From positions 88,430,385 through 88,494,384 of the forward strand of contig OY740774.1 in the NCBI GenBank assembly GCA_963513935.1: DNA of 64,000 nt, given 5' to 3'. The position numbers were made by a program, and so were the translations under genes. A model generated the notes under the pieces. That model saw nothing but the letters and a program-made list of their open reading frames with translations, was not told where the DNA came from and searched no databases. This document shows, piece after piece, positions 58,378 through 63,589 of the stretch. Each line of letters begins with the position of its first letter. Positions within the stretch are counted from its first letter, which is position 1. The stretch is from Aphrophora alni (lineage: Eukaryota > Arthropoda > Insecta > Hemiptera > Aphrophoridae).

Positions 58378-59443
58378 AAAAGAATGACCAATACGTTATA
58401 AGTATTTTAAAAATTCCAGTACACATCTGTTACCAGTTATTTCATGGTTGTTCTTGTTACCTAAACCATGATCTGATCCATGATTTTGAATTCCTCTAAT
58501 TTTACAAGTAACAATTGCTTGGAACTCATATTTCTAAATAAAGATGTTGAGGTAAAGCAAAAACACCGGAACTAAAAGGGTTTACTTTGTAACTCATAGA
58601 CTGTTAATATTTCAACTCTACTGTTTAGGTTCACAGTTCCTTAGGGGTTCATTTATAGTGATTATGGGCATAGCAATCTTGAGGGATCTAGTTGGATCTA
58701 CATCTTTTTGCATGTAATCTTTGGTTAGATCTCTCCCTTTCATATCAGGTCTCTCCTGATCCAGCTTGTTTTCTCTTCTGACCCTGATTGCTATTAGGGT
58801 ATTTGAAGGCTAGCAACTTTACATTATGTTCTTTTCTTCCCTCTTTTTTAAGGCGATGACACATCTTTAAACAATTAGGAAAAAAATGATTCATGTTTGA
58901 CATTACAAAAGATATAAAGGTCAATTTTGGTGTTTTAGTGGAATTCACTGCACTCTAGTATATAATATGTGAATTAGAAGCAATAAGGAATGAATTTCCG
59001 AAGTGGAAACAATAATTTAAATAAAAAAAAGAAGAAATTCATGCCGCATCAGATGGGACAGCAAGCTTTAAATTTTTCCCATCACATCAGGTACAATCGT
59101 GGTCTTCAATGTGTTACTACGTTCTAAAACCAGTTTATTTTACACAGTATTGCAGTTTTTTCTGCAACATGTTTCTAGTTATTTATTATTTTCAGAATGA
59201 TTTTTAACACAATATTTTTGATTACAGGTGGAATTCTTTGAAGCTGGAGAGAACACTTGTTTGGTAATGGGTGGTGTGGAAGGAGTAATGTTTGTAAGGA
59301 AACCTGATGGTAGAGCTACAGGGGACGCCTTTGTATTGTTTGCTAAAGAAGAAGATTCAGGCAAAGCACTAAGCAAACATAGAGAACTCATTGGAACTCG
59401 TTACATTGAGTTGTTTCGTAGTACTATTGCCGAGGTTCAACAG
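4482..59443 (+). CDS. fus: Fusilli/ESRP splicing regulator, partial gene (five internal coding exons)
   Basis: Seen: five exons with AG acceptors and GT donors join in consistent phase (2/2, 1/2, 1/1, 2/0, 0/0) into one open frame of 653 nt. The product contains [50 protein letters not shown] and RYIELFRST, the signature segments of ESRP RRM1 and RRM2. Family knowledge: ESRP/Fusilli proteins are nuclear RNA-binding proteins that control epithelial alternative splicing through GU-rich sites, using three RRMs related to the quasi-RRMs of hnRNP F/H. The family also has an N-terminal exonuclease-like fold; neither that region nor RRM3 is in the window, so the gene extends beyond both ends. No start or stop codon is visible. 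Introns of about 25.7, 8.1, 2.4 and 18.1 kb are packed with repeats. No frame break or missing key residue was seen, so the gene looks functional. Confidence 0.95.
5270..5392 (+). CDS. Short Arg/Lys-rich open frame, unrecognised, possible transposon remnant
   Basis: A 40-codon frame from ATG to TGA, beginning [18 protein letters not shown] and continuing [18 protein letters not shown]. Its charged composition and codon use differ from the AT-rich surroundings. Basic, glutamine/arginine-rich N-termini of this kind occur in some transposon-encoded proteins, and weakly resemble basic DNA-binding regions. No continuation or domain was recognised, and it sits inside a fus intron. It may be the broken 5' end of a mobile-element gene. 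The function is not known, and chance cannot be excluded. Confidence 0.25.
   Translation: MPRRKLTAREKAEADDRNRLNTRERMRQLRQSLIVFDHVK
7118..7393. mobile_element. Foldback repeat nested in the mariner-like element
   Basis: The left arm (ttaatatttgtattatattc, taaccttcaaacaa, cacttattttcagatacgtc) recurs inverted at the right (gacgtatctgaaaataagtg, ttgtttgaaggtta, gtacaaatattaaaatt). Arms are about 110-130 bp around an A/T-rich centre with ttttttacattaca on the left and tgtaatgtaaaaaa on the right. Flanking sequences ttaattggtc and ttaatggtcc may be a target duplication, but this is weak. Confidence 0.65.
7480..8342 (-). pseudogene. Broken mariner-like transposase
   Basis: Read on the minus strand across several frames. 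An N-terminal helix-turn-helix-like stretch reads [19 protein letters not shown], then [11 protein letters not shown] (about 8090-8190). Next is a long piece containing [21 protein letters not shown] split over 7925-8060, which carries the first catalytic Asp in SDEATF. Then [19 protein letters not shown] (about 7790-7850), [13 protein letters not shown] (about 7680-7720) and [14 protein letters not shown] (about 7530-7575). This block order matches mariner/IS630-type transposases of insects. At least two frameshifts and in-frame stops break it. The second catalytic Asp of the usual QQDGAPxH motif is replaced (QHKGAPSH). It is non-functional, and belongs to the element at 6857-8722. Confidence 0.82.
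9165..10231 (+). repeat. 130-bp tandem repeat, about 8 units
   Basis: Eight copies of ttacacatcgttttggatca occur at a spacing of 130 bp (near 9204, 9338, 9479, 9608, 9738, 9868, 9998, 10128). Each unit ends in gagaaattacg, a T run, then aacctaacctaaactgtaat. Later units are almost identical; early ones differ (agaacaaaatcagtaaagtc instead of gaacgaaatcagtacagcc). The array therefore has an older, diverged left end and a homogenised right part. The junction carries CCTAA pairs (TTAGG complement). Confidence 0.9.
11004..11202. repeat. Near-perfect ~95-bp inverted repeat (hairpin)
   Basis: The left arm 11004-11097 and right arm 11106-11202 are separated by 8 bases (gttgcaag). Arms match from the tip (tcgggcaa / ttgcccga) out to tattcaag / cttgaata. 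I could see only two mismatches (ctcgcggc versus cttgcggc; attcttg versus atccttg) and one 3-base indel (ataaatg versus ataataaatg). The centre is markedly GC-richer than the flanks. It lies inside a fus intron, so it is presumably transcribed as a strong hairpin. Origin unknown. Confidence 0.9.
13036..15365 (+). repeat. 87-bp satellite, about 27 units, each with a G-run; hexameric higher-order repeat
   Basis: Each unit consists of a 7-13 base G-rich run, gatcaaaaagccgaggaaaa, tctgaaataattaaagaacg, tgtaaaatcaaaatacacaa and aaatttatttttccaatg. The last unit is degenerate and marks the right end. Variants (acatg, atcgtg, gtgtgggg, and tcaaaatccgagg) recur in a fixed six-unit order three times (about 13470-13990, 13990-14510, 14595-15115), with one extra unit before the third. 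Because 87 is divisible by 3, long open frames (for example 13559-13855) arise. Changes in G-run length break them, so they are not genes. Confidence 0.95.
16550..16745 (-). mobile_element. SINE-like repeat, copy 2
   Basis: Reverse-strand copy, recognisable by caggaactacaacttttttc, atgtagtgttgggttagata and tgtctctattgaccaat. It is diverged and has a shortened distal part. Confidence 0.5.
17400..17550 (+). mobile_element. SINE-like repeat, copy 3
   Basis: It carries ttttttcatgtagtcttggg, ttagatccctttcattttt, a shortened middle (ccgatcctgacactattgga) and ttttattttatcttctttt. The tatcaggtctctcttgacca block is deleted. Confidence 0.55.
17880..18292 (+). repeat. Dispersed repeat ending in ACTCTGTATA
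   Basis: Contains several aaaatggcgg / ggccgccattttg motifs and ends gtttgcgtaacactctgtat. A similar layout is found at 50097-50558, whose right end is acgcaaatcaccctgtata. I infer one family of non-coding elements. The left end is not clear here. The open frame 17973-18263 lies within the repeat and is not supported as a gene. Confidence 0.4.
18720..18872 (-). mobile_element. SINE-like repeat, copy 4 (5' truncated)
   Basis: Reverse-strand match to the distal family blocks (cagcgtcagggtcagaaaag, aacaagagttgatcaagaca, gacctgacaggaaagatgaa). The open frame 18651-18866 runs through it and is an artefact. Confidence 0.55.
18879..19737 (+). repeat. ~115-bp tandem repeat, about 8 units
   Basis: Units start with ctccagtagaagataaccta followed by gcgaaacaggttcaggacat, agaactgaactgaatctact, agaatgtaaatacttt, a T/A tract and aaataaatatccccaaattc. 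Starts lie near 18880, 19010, 19130, 19165, 19288, 19403, 19513 and 19627; the one at 19130 is truncated by an internal deletion. An (AT)n run interrupts the first unit (18968-18998). Open frames here on either strand are products of the repeat. Confidence 0.88.
18968..18998. repeat. (AT)n microsatellite
   Basis: About 15 AT dinucleotides replacing part of the first unit of the ~115-bp array. Confidence 0.95.
21598..21790 (+). mobile_element. SINE-like repeat, copy 5
   Basis: Has ctagcatctacacctttttt, catgtagttttggtttcatc, tcttgttcttttccgacc, tctttatttatcttc and ataaggcgttggataaccga; moderately diverged. Confidence 0.55.
22547..22964. mobile_element. Foldback element with central (TA)n
   Basis: The outer left arm has attaacgccacc, gcagcagaagttgcgctaat and gcgcatgcgccaata. 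Its inverse lies on the right (tattggcgcatgcgcatta, gcaacttctgctcggtggcg, ttaatacgtaa). A second, inner inverted pair (aggtttggcctggt / acctggccaaacct) brackets the TA run at 22796-22858. The middle of each half is less well matched. MITE-like, non-coding. Confidence 0.7.
22796..22858. repeat. (TA)n microsatellite
   Basis: Roughly 31 uninterrupted TA dinucleotides at the centre of the foldback element. Confidence 0.97.
24216..25127. mobile_element. TIR element, long copy (family GGTTTCATCTGAGCTGTG)
   Basis: The left end atggataggtttcatctgag continues ctgtggagtttgggt. The right end is the inverse (acagctcagatgaaacctgt, ccatttata). Subterminal sequences (cgctggatcgtggacagtag, ctacaatgcctcagtcccca, cgcggccacgaactacaaac) match the shorter copy at 37469-37729 in opposite orientation. 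About 600 bp of AT-rich sequence in the middle (roughly 24300-24930) is absent from the short copy. So the long copy carries an insertion, or the short one is internally deleted. No transposase recognised. Confidence 0.75.
25935..26295 (+). mobile_element. MITE with 15-bp ends TCCGAACTGAGCAAC, copy 1
   Basis: Terminal tccgaactgagcaac and its inverse gttgctcagttcgga bound 361 bp. Two further internal copies of the inverse motif occur near 26198 and 26240, so the right end looks like nested or repeated ends. The interior (aatctgtcaagcgtgcgtca, aaggtctgccgctag) recurs inverted in the copy at 35570-35823. The open frame 26197-26421 overlaps it and is not a gene. Confidence 0.72.
26673..26780 (+). 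mobile_element. SINE-like repeat, copy 6 (5' truncated)
   Basis: Only the distal half is present: tatcaagtgacctactcttg, ttcttttccgaccctgacgc, aaagtattcgagtgctaggg and the T-rich end. It is preceded by ctaacctaacctat. Confidence 0.55.
26887..27317. mobile_element. Foldback element with ~150-bp arms
   Basis: Left arm 26887-27040 and right arm 27155-27317 are inverted copies. Shared blocks: aataaatcaaataa, aacataccacgtttttaaaa, cggac, cttctacaatttt, gttagtggctatggatatat and ttggaatatttggagag. The ~110-bp centre is unique and itself holds a short inverted repeat (gtgaatctcatt / ccgattcac). No open frame. Arms are roughly 90% identical by eye. Confidence 0.85.
28495..28640 (-). mobile_element. 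SINE-like repeat, copy 7
   Basis: Reverse-strand copy with gaacataaactaaagattcc, tttggtcaagaaaaacctgg and ataggaaaagatgaaagtga. The head block is lost against the neighbouring minisatellite-like inverted unit. Confidence 0.5.
28645..28742 (-). repeat. Inverted, solitary relative of the 54-bp minisatellite
   Basis: It has gccgagcggccagtg, aacaagggtcagaagggttt and tccgctgagcggcac, the reverse complement of the unit at 29588-30085. It includes the gatgcggc leader that precedes the first array units. With that array it brackets about 850 bp (28743-29587), which also contains inverted pieces of cgcggtggatg / catccaccgcg. Confidence 0.75.
29588..30085 (+). repeat. 54-bp GC-rich minisatellite, about 9 units, next to RRM1 exon
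   Basis: The unit has ctggccgctcagcggaaagt, cagacccttctgacccttgt and tatcactcagacca. Unit starts lie near 29650, 29692, 29746, 29800, 29854, 29908, 29962, 30016 and 30070, with a diverged leader unit from 29588. As 54 is divisible by 3, a 144-codon frame (29658-30092) reads an 18-residue repeat; I regard this as fortuitous. Each unit carries the self-complementary ccgctcagcgg. The array stops 133 bp before exon B. Confidence 0.92.
30218..30328 (+). CDS. fus: fus exon B: start of RRM1
   Basis: A 111-bp exon with acceptor ctgtttcag and donor gtaagt. It encodes [20 protein letters not shown] and continues [16 protein letters not shown], giving strand beta-1 ([10 protein letters not shown]) and helix 1 (SDQDVAKFF) of RRM1. 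In quasi-RRMs of this class the beta-1 loop residues around GLPW contact RNA. The exon ends in phase 2, and the first base of the next exon completes a Lys codon. It lies only 133 bp downstream of a 54-bp minisatellite, the closest tandem array to any splice site in the window. Confidence 0.95.
30550..30712 (+). mobile_element. SINE-like repeat, copy 8
   Basis: Has ttttttcatgcaggcttggg, ttagatcctattttccgatc, aggtctctctataccaactc, ttgttttcttccgacct and cagagtattcgagggctatg. It lies 220 bp after exon B. Confidence 0.6.
31795..31985 (-). mobile_element. SINE-like repeat, copy 9
   Basis: A fairly complete reverse-strand copy: aaaagcgaaaaccgtcttta, ccgccttataaaaataag, aagagtgtagaataaagaac, tagcgccagggttgaagaga and gacctgataagaaggatgaa. 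Its head abuts the foldback element at 31991. Confidence 0.6.
31991..32236. mobile_element. Foldback element, ~100-bp arms
   Basis: The arms run tctgtataccataacttggc outside to acctactagcgttaacactg inside on the left. They are inverted on the right (cagtgttaacgctagtaggt ... gccaagttatggtatacaga). The right arm has about 20 extra bases (ggccgctcgcaggtagccaa), and the spacer is ~25 bases. Both arms carry gatgagtcacc. Open frames 31804-32073 and 31988-32221 are by-products. Confidence 0.85.
32341..33512. mobile_element. Probable long foldback element truncated or hit by mariner insertion
   Basis: Left sequence tcaatgcggctgaacgaaag, ggtcgcctcactc, and a later cagagtattagcac, is matched inverted at 33444-33512 (actaatcctctgagc, gtgagtgaagcgatccttca, ttcagccgcattcccagatt). 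Inside, gtggggttggctcgacat (33163) recurs inverted twice (33399 and 33426). The ~700-bp middle is AT-rich. The right end meets the mariner element exactly at 33512/33513. Whether this is one element or several nested ones is uncertain. Confidence 0.5.
33513..34170 (-). mobile_element. Internally deleted mariner-like element with ~33-bp TIRs
   Basis: The left end tacagggagcggcagaaata continues cctgacggttttt. The right end aaaaaccgtcagttatttct continues gccgctccctgta. The TIRs are about 33 bp, with TA at each outer edge, consistent with the TA target of Tc1/mariner. At ~658 bp it is about half the usual 1.2-1.4 kb, and only the C-terminal half of the transposase remains. Confidence 0.88.
33654..34020 (-). 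pseudogene. Mariner-like transposase, C-terminal fragment with frameshift
   Basis: The first segment (34020 to about 33885) reads [35 protein letters not shown] and WPACSPDLS. After a frameshift near 33880 it continues [20 protein letters not shown], then [25 protein letters not shown] holds the second catalytic Asp, and SPDLS is where the third acidic residue lies in mariner-type DDE/D transposases. The N-terminal DNA-binding domain and first Asp are deleted. Less decayed than the transposase at 7480-8342 and clearly a different lineage (different TIRs). It encodes no working enzyme. Confidence 0.9.
35570..35823 (-). mobile_element. MITE with ends TCCGAACTGAGCAAC, copy 2
   Basis: A 254-bp copy opposite in orientation to 25935-26295. 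tccgaactgagcaac is at the left, an internal tccgaactgaacaac near 35610, and gctactcagttcgga at the right. It also contains a ggttaaggttaggttaggtt run near 35733. The flanks ccggctcg and tacgcccttt resemble the flanks of copy 1 (cgagccg and aagggcgca), so the true ends lie a little further out. Confidence 0.72.
36330..36608 (+). mobile_element. SINE-like repeat, copy 10 with extra head
   Basis: A full copy: acctagctggatctacattt, tcatgtagtcttgggttaga, ctctcttgaccaactcttgt, gtcgagggctggtagtattt and aaggcaacgataaacgagag. The upstream block gtcaccagtggctcacttaa, gtagggacgtggcaagtccg is repeated in shortened form twice just before it (36210-36330). So the head region is locally triplicated. Confidence 0.65.
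37255..37445 (-). mobile_element. SINE-like repeat, copy 11
   Basis: Reverse-strand copy with agaaaagagcataaaataaa, gactctagaatatttttata, aacatttggtcaatagagac and agatctaacctaagattaca. It is immediately followed by the TIR element at 37469. Confidence 0.6.
37469..37729. mobile_element. TIR element, short copy (family GGTTTCATCTGAGCTGTG)
   Basis: It begins ataaatgtttcatctgagct and ends acagctcagatgaaacctgt, ccattttt: 261 bp. The interior has acaatgcctctatccccacg in inverse (cgtggggatagaggcattgt), ctgtccacgatccagcggtc and gcctagacctactgcgaacc. All of these are shared with the 912-bp copy at 24216-25127. Confidence 0.78.
38419..38594 (+). CDS. fus: fus exon C: body of RRM1
   Basis: A 176-bp exon with acceptor gtttgtttttcag and donor gtaagt. 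After the split Lys codon it reads [20 protein letters not shown], then [19 protein letters not shown], then [19 protein letters not shown]. This supplies beta-2, the RNP1-like beta-3 (GEALVRFVS), helix 2 and beta-4 (RYIEVYKAS) of RRM1, close to vertebrate ESRP1 at recognisable positions. It ends in phase 1. An open frame visible from 38408 to 38638 is this exon read through into both flanking introns, not a separate gene. Confidence 0.95.
38595..40983 (+). other. fus intron C-D (2.4 kb)
   Basis: A GT...AG intron. Its first kilobase is the tandem duplication. The rest (39664-40983) is AT-rich. A sequence at 40400-40590 has gaacttttttctttattttc and gaatcactctgta. Similar sequence at 21360-21440 suggests another dispersed repeat. 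Open frames at 40418-40700 lie within it. Confidence 0.6.
38647..39663 (+). repeat. ~0.5-kb tandem duplication in intron C-D
   Basis: Two direct copies (about 38647-39145 and 39163-39663) share ttagcatgatattattgtt, ctggacgctgaacggttttt, ttatgttgcgtggttggtag, acgttaggcctagtgtacac, gtgtagagagaatttaaaaa and tattaacatcttatctcg. The second copy has small insertions (such as taatatattctg) and deletions. Divergence is perhaps 10-15% by eye. Each contains the ggcctagtgtacac motif; neither holds a credible exon. Confidence 0.88.
40984..41078 (+). CDS. fus: fus exon D: inter-RRM linker and start of RRM2
   Basis: A 95-bp exon with acceptor tgttttcag and donor gtaagt. It completes a Gly codon, then reads [20 protein letters not shown] and [11 protein letters not shown]. 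The [10 protein letters not shown] stretch is the RRM1-RRM2 linker, and [10 protein letters not shown] is beta-1 of RRM2. It ends on a codon boundary (phase 0), matching the first codon (GTG) of the exon at 59228 across an 18.1-kb intron. It is too short to stand out as an open frame and was found by family similarity and splice sites. Confidence 0.93.
43990..44180 (-). pseudogene. Non-LTR retrotransposon ORF2, extreme C-terminal fragment
   Basis: One minus-strand frame reads [20 protein letters not shown], then [16 protein letters not shown], a stop, then IVSEVKP, a stop, HGL. The sequence W-(D/x)-D-L ... NWR..A.DR..WR..V.EAK..HGL is the usual tail of many LINE ORF2 proteins. It has two in-frame stops and no preceding reverse transcriptase, so it is a 5'-truncated relic, as expected from incomplete target-primed reverse transcription. 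The family cannot be assigned from this tail. Confidence 0.65.
44354..44626. mobile_element. Foldback MITE-like element, ~25-bp strong ends
   Basis: The left end tttttattttgtaattacag, ctgttttagt is matched inverted at the right end actgaaacagctgtaatgac, aaaataaaa. A weaker inner pair (atcatcagatgttgaacata / tatgttaatcatctgatgat) extends the arms. About 273 bp, no coding capacity. Confidence 0.75.
48705..49270. mobile_element. Foldback element, ~250-bp near-identical arms
   Basis: The left arm (48705 to about 48960) and right arm (about 49016-49270) are inverted copies over their full length. Shared blocks: aaaaaactaacacaattaac, tatatacatttcggtaacat, agcaaccatcctcagaggga, gatcaacagtaagcgttcct, ccacattcgttagactgatt, aattactctaatgtaacttc and gaactttgacttgtatt. 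Only a handful of mismatches are visible. The ~55-bp spacer is TA-rich and includes another partial gaactttga. Flanks atccctaaac and gtttgggat extend the match weakly. Confidence 0.9.
50097..50558 (+). mobile_element. Element with TACAGGGTG ends
   Basis: It begins tacagggtgtaacgaaaaaa and ends cgcaaatcaccctgta. The short terminal inverted repeat TACAGGGTG resembles that of the mariner-like element at 6857, but the body lacks long arms and any transposase. The layout resembles 17880-18292. Open frames 50029-50551 on both strands lie in it and are not supported. Confidence 0.5.
50700..50905 (+). mobile_element. SINE-like repeat, copy 12
   Basis: Has gagggacctagttggattac, tttttcatatagtctagggt, catctttcctatcaggtctt, ttagagtattcgacggctag, gggtctttattttatttt and atgaccacaaggtttttatt. 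Part of the middle (ctcttgaccaact) is missing. Confidence 0.62.
52860..53350 (-). pseudogene. Non-LTR retrotransposon RNase H and tail fragment
   Basis: On the minus strand [15 protein letters not shown] (about 53190-53235) matches the conserved C-terminal RNase H motif of Jockey/R1/I-type LINEs (xWVPGHxGIxGNExAD). It has lost the following GNExAD residues. Further on, in another frame, [18 protein letters not shown] and [10 protein letters not shown] (about 52870-53010) match the usual tail with an IGH...L block and a HxxxEC motif. At least one frameshift and several stops. No intact reverse transcriptase was found beside it. Confidence 0.72.
56395..57380 (-). pseudogene. Non-LTR retrotransposon reverse transcriptase remnant
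   Basis: Minus-strand pieces in order: [20 protein letters not shown] (about 57060-57150), [60 protein letters not shown] (56778-56970), then, after frame changes, [10 protein letters not shown] (about 56670-56700), [26 protein letters not shown] (about 56580-56650) and VVDDTT (about 56450-56470). These match RT motifs 1-2 (YRPISL), the AFD motif (here TFD) and the catalytic xxDD box. The order and spacing fit a Jockey/CR1-type LINE. Several frameshifts and stops make it inactive. Confidence 0.82.
58322..58380. repeat. (TA)n then (TAA)n microsatellite
   Basis: About 20 TA dinucleotides followed by six ataata-type trinucleotides. Confidence 0.95.
58640..58882 (+). mobile_element. SINE-like repeat, copy 13
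   Basis: A nearly full copy: gagggatctagttggatcta, catctttttgcatgtaatct, ttggttagatctctcccttt, tcaggtctctcctgatccag, ttctcttctgaccctgattg, attagggtatttgaaggcta and taaggcgatgacacatcttt. It lies 350 bp before exon E. Confidence 0.65.
59228..59443 (+). CDS. fus: fus exon E: body of RRM2
   Basis: A 216-bp (72-codon) phase 0/0 exon after acceptor ttttgattacag, with donor gtaatt. It reads [56 protein letters not shown] and [16 protein letters not shown]. It contains the RNP1-like GDAFVLFA and the RYIELFRST beta-4 typical of ESRP RRM2. The internal GTG is not a start codon. In homologues the next residues are VLNR and a proline-rich linker; no exon encoding these was recognised up to position 64000. 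Confidence 0.95.
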
Positions 59444-62400
59444 GTAATTTAATTATATTTATATTTTTGTCTGTAGTTCCTAATCAAGTCACTATAAATG
59501 TTTACATATACATTATAGTAAACTCATTATAGTTTTTCTAGAAGAGTTGTGACTCGTGCAACATCACAAGAACAAACTAATTCAATAACTTATAACAAAA
59601 TAATAATGTTAAACTTAAGTAATTTATAACACAGACAAATTAATATAAATGCTACAATACAGTACAATATATTATACTTTGTTTATAACAAACAAATGAG
59701 CATTCAATAACAACCAAAATACTATAAATTATATAAATAAATAAATTATCAACGTAACAAATCATAATTTATAAAAAATAAATATGAAAATGACAGATCA
59801 TAAAAATTATAAGAACCAAATAATAATAAACAGTAACAAAAAAAATTGTGGGCACTAATACAAATTACTATTATAGTCATAATGGCAATGTTATTGTTTA
59901 AAACAGTTTTTAGGGACATTCTAAAGTTACACAAAAATTAATCTCATTTGGAAGTGAGCATAATTTGGTATTCACAATTTAAGTTTCAAAATACTACTTT
60001 TTTTACATAAAAAAAAAAAAAAAAATCTACATTTGTATAGCTCCTATGAAAAAAGTAGTTTCAAAAAATTTGTTCATTCTTAAATTACAAAGAAAAAGAG
60101 ATGGGCTGAAAGGTGATTGATCTATTCAGTAAATTGTTACATAACCTCAAAATGAACACAAACCTATTTTAAAACTGCGAGTATAAAAAGTATTGATGGA
60201 TTTTAATGAAACTTTGGGGAAGGATGCTTCTTATATAAATTACCACCATGCTGAAATTTGAGTCAAAATATTATTTGATACATAACCTACAAAATGTATT
60301 TTTCGTTGAAATAAACCAAAAGGTAATAGAGACTTTTAATTTTCTTTTGAATTGTAGTATTTTAAAAAGATAAAAAAGTCAATACAATAGAAATAACTTT
60401 ATAAGTAAATATAAAAGCATGAACATTGTCTCATTTCATTAGTGTAGGCCTGGCAGGTGAAGTGTTTGGGGTAGTCATCTTGAGCCAAGCGCGGCCTTGA
60501 AGAAAGAAATGCATGTACACTTTGATTATTTTGAACCAGACACCAATAGTTGTTCTTAAAAACTTTCCGGTTTATAATACTATCGAGGTTTAAGAGGACC
60601 AAAACTCCTGATTAAGGAAGGCAAATTATTATAGTTATGTATTTCAATATTATGTAATTGTATATCAGTTAATTTAATGTAACAATTCTGTAATAGATAA
60701 TACATTCAGGGGAGTGTAAGTATACTAAACTCCTCGAATGCTTGTTTACTAGATTACATTTATTTTTATCTCTTCCAAGTATTTTGTTGCATAATGAATA
60801 ACCTATTTTGAACTAGAGAATTCCTTCAAAATAAAACTACATTATATCGAGAAGGGCACAATGTGTATAGATTATATTCCATTATAACCGTAGCTCTAAG
60901 TTATAACTGGTAGGGTGTAACTATAATTATTGTTTCAGTTAATAAGTTCCTATCTGACTATTTGATCTGAAGTGCAATATCCCACCATTAAATTTGTAAT
61001 GTACTCGCATGATTGTCTTATCAGTTTTGAGCCCCTTGCATAAGAAGTAGAGTTATCTTAGAGGTCAGAACATAAATGACGTACATTAGTACCAACTTGT
61101 TAACAACAAAATACTCAAGGTGGCTTCCTTAGGGAAAGATTATGCCAACACTTTAGTCAAACGTGACTGATAGTCGAACGTGTCTATCAATCATTATAAA
61201 ATTTACGAATTACGTTCTTTCCAACTAGGCCGATAGCACCTGATAAAAGATCCGTATAAGGGTTATTTAAATTTTATTTTCTGTTTTAAAATAACAGTAA
61301 CTTTAAACATTTATTGTGCAGAAAGTCATTGACACTGATGATTGACAATTAGAGATAAAATTCACACTCGGAAGTATTAAATATAAAAATAGTGTCTTAC
61401 TAAAAAACACTTCAAATGAATTTTGAACTGTCTTCTGAAACTGTGCCACGGGTAGTTTTTATCTGACCAAAACATAAAATAAACTAACCATTTACTTTCT
61501 CACATATATGTAGTTAACAAAAGTTATCTGATGGGTCAAAAAATCAAATTTTTGCACATGAATCCATTTTGAGTCCTAAAAAAGTGTTTCTTTTAGAGAT
61601 ATCTGTCTGTCATATGTACAGAGCTCTACAACCTAAATTTATGGACTTACTTTATACAAATTTGTGGCCAATTTTGGCTATATCTAAGGATTAATTTTCC
61701 TATTTTAGATGACTCAAAATTAAGGTGTATCTGCCAAAAAAAGAAGAAAAACACAAATTTACAATTGTGTCAATTTTAGCTTTAACGATTTTAATCAAGT
61801 GTACCCTCTAAGGACCCAAACGAAACATGTGGGTCATCATCTCTTCATTAATCTTGATTTGTGAGTTACTGGGATGAAAAACAAAAAAAGGCCAAAATAT
61901 ACTCATATCAAATTTGATTAAAATCATACCACTTGTTTAGGCTGTAGAACACTACATGTGCTATAGATACCAGATGGACAGACAGACATAATTATAAATA
62001 GGAATTATTTGGGCTCACAACTGATATATCCACAAAAACTCTAGATCGATTTTTGACCCATGACATAATTTTCTCTATACTATATACATGTGAGAAAGTT
62101 TTTACATTATAGCACTTTGATAATCATTCAATTTAACTTTTTAAATTGCAATGTTATATTTCAACAAATCAAATTTTGTTATATTGCGTACTGTTATTAT
62201 AACTGAAAAAAAATCTGAGTATAGTTTGACATTATTCCAATCGACGAAATTTCCTTCTGTTGGCGTCACCTAGTTATATCGATTGTATTACCTGCCTATT
62301 CTCGTACCTTTCACAACCTCAGTACTGACCTCTGATGAATAATTCAAGTACTACTTTTAAAAATAACCAATAACATAATAAAGAAGAATTTACGCCCATG

Positions 62401-62854
62401 TTTAACCTAAATAACACATTCTGTGACAAATAATCTGTGAGTTGGAACTATGAATTGTTGGAAACGTTTGAAAAAAATTGCAGGTGTTTCAGTAAGTTTG
62501 AAGAAATTAATTTTAACATGTATTTTCAGAAACAAGTGGTAAACATTATAGCTCGTATGAACAGTTGTGATTTTTGTAGAAATGCATTAAAAATCTGGCT
62601 ATTCGACTTGTTCTTCTATGTATATATACTGTATTAGGAATAATATTGGAGTAAAAATGTGCTACATTTCGTAGTTTTAATGTAATGAAAATATGCTTTA
62701 CGAAATGCTAAAAATGTTTAAGAAATCTAACGGGCAGTTTTATGGTTAAGAAACTCCCAAAAAAACATTAAAAAAAAAAATTAAGTAATTGTTGGAAGTC
62801 GGTACATTTTTCCCAGTGAAGATTTCTTTTGTTTAACGGCAATTGGTCGTTATT

Positions 62855-62970
62855 CTTGGTCATCATTGGCTAAAAGAAGAAGAAGAAGCATAAAATAAGG
62901 ACTTCCTAGTCCTTGCATACTCTAGTAGCGTCATGGTCAGAAGAAATCAAATTTTAATCAAGACCCTTTG
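62855..62970 (-). mobile_element. SINE-like repeat, copy 14 (5' truncated)
   Basis: Reverse-strand distal half: agaagaagaagcataaaata, aggacttcctagtccttgca, tactctagtagcgtcatggt and aatcaaattttaatcaaga. Confidence 0.5.
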
Positions 62971-63589
62971 ACCGCTAAGAGCCGATATATCGCCGTGTAC
63001 TGTGATACATACACCGCCGTATACTGTGATACATACACCGCCAGGAGCTGATATATTGGCCTGGGCATGTATATCCCCAGACTGCTGAGAGACAATATGT
63101 CGGCCTCCATATATCTTACATAGAAGCTCCATTTTAAATTGATCTTTACGAAATTTGATGCATTAGATCTGGAAAGAATTACGCTACATTTATATATTGA
63201 ACATTTGTTTTAATTTGTTGTGTTTTATATAATAATGCTTTTGTTATATGCAGATTGAGTGTGGTAGTCTATTTTTGATGAAGTGTTTCAAAAAATAAAA
63301 AAAATATAGCTTTTATTTATTGTATTGAATGATTCGATAACATAATGTTTTTTGAATACATATTAACTTCATTATAAAAAAAGTATATGTGTTTATTACA
63401 TATCAAAGTCAATAATAATAAATATGTTCATTTAAAAAAAATTAATTTTCTTTTTCAATATTTTAGATTTTTTTTATACTGGTAATATTTGACATTACTG
63501 CAAAAAAAATAAAATAAAAATTATCATTCTACTTAAAAAATTGTAGAAGTTATCAATAGTTTTCTATAACTATAAATAAAACAGCCATT

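Larger units (their letters stand above)
41079..59227 (+). other. fus intron D-E (18.1 kb)
   Basis: A GT...AG intron. 41079-43980 and 44640-48700 are AT-rich with little recognisable repeat structure, apart from a possible repeat fragment at 47220-47350 (gccattttggatacaaacaa). 49275-50096, 50920-52400, 53600-56390 and 57400-58630 are likewise unremarkable. LINE remnants, three foldback/TIR elements and two SINE-like copies are listed separately. The sequence around 52480-52700 resembles the gtatacgaagtat repeat seen near 5550 and 12410. Confidence 0.6.

Noticed and set aside
59228..59452. 74-codon frame treated as starting at GTG
   Set aside because: The GTG is an internal Val codon just after the acceptor AG; it is fus exon E, not an independent gene.
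62518..62640. Possible next fus exon after tattttcag
   Set aside because: The frame after this AG reads KQVVNIIARMNSC, which does not match the VLNR-type continuation expected after AEVQQ, and the segment ends in stops without a donor in phase.
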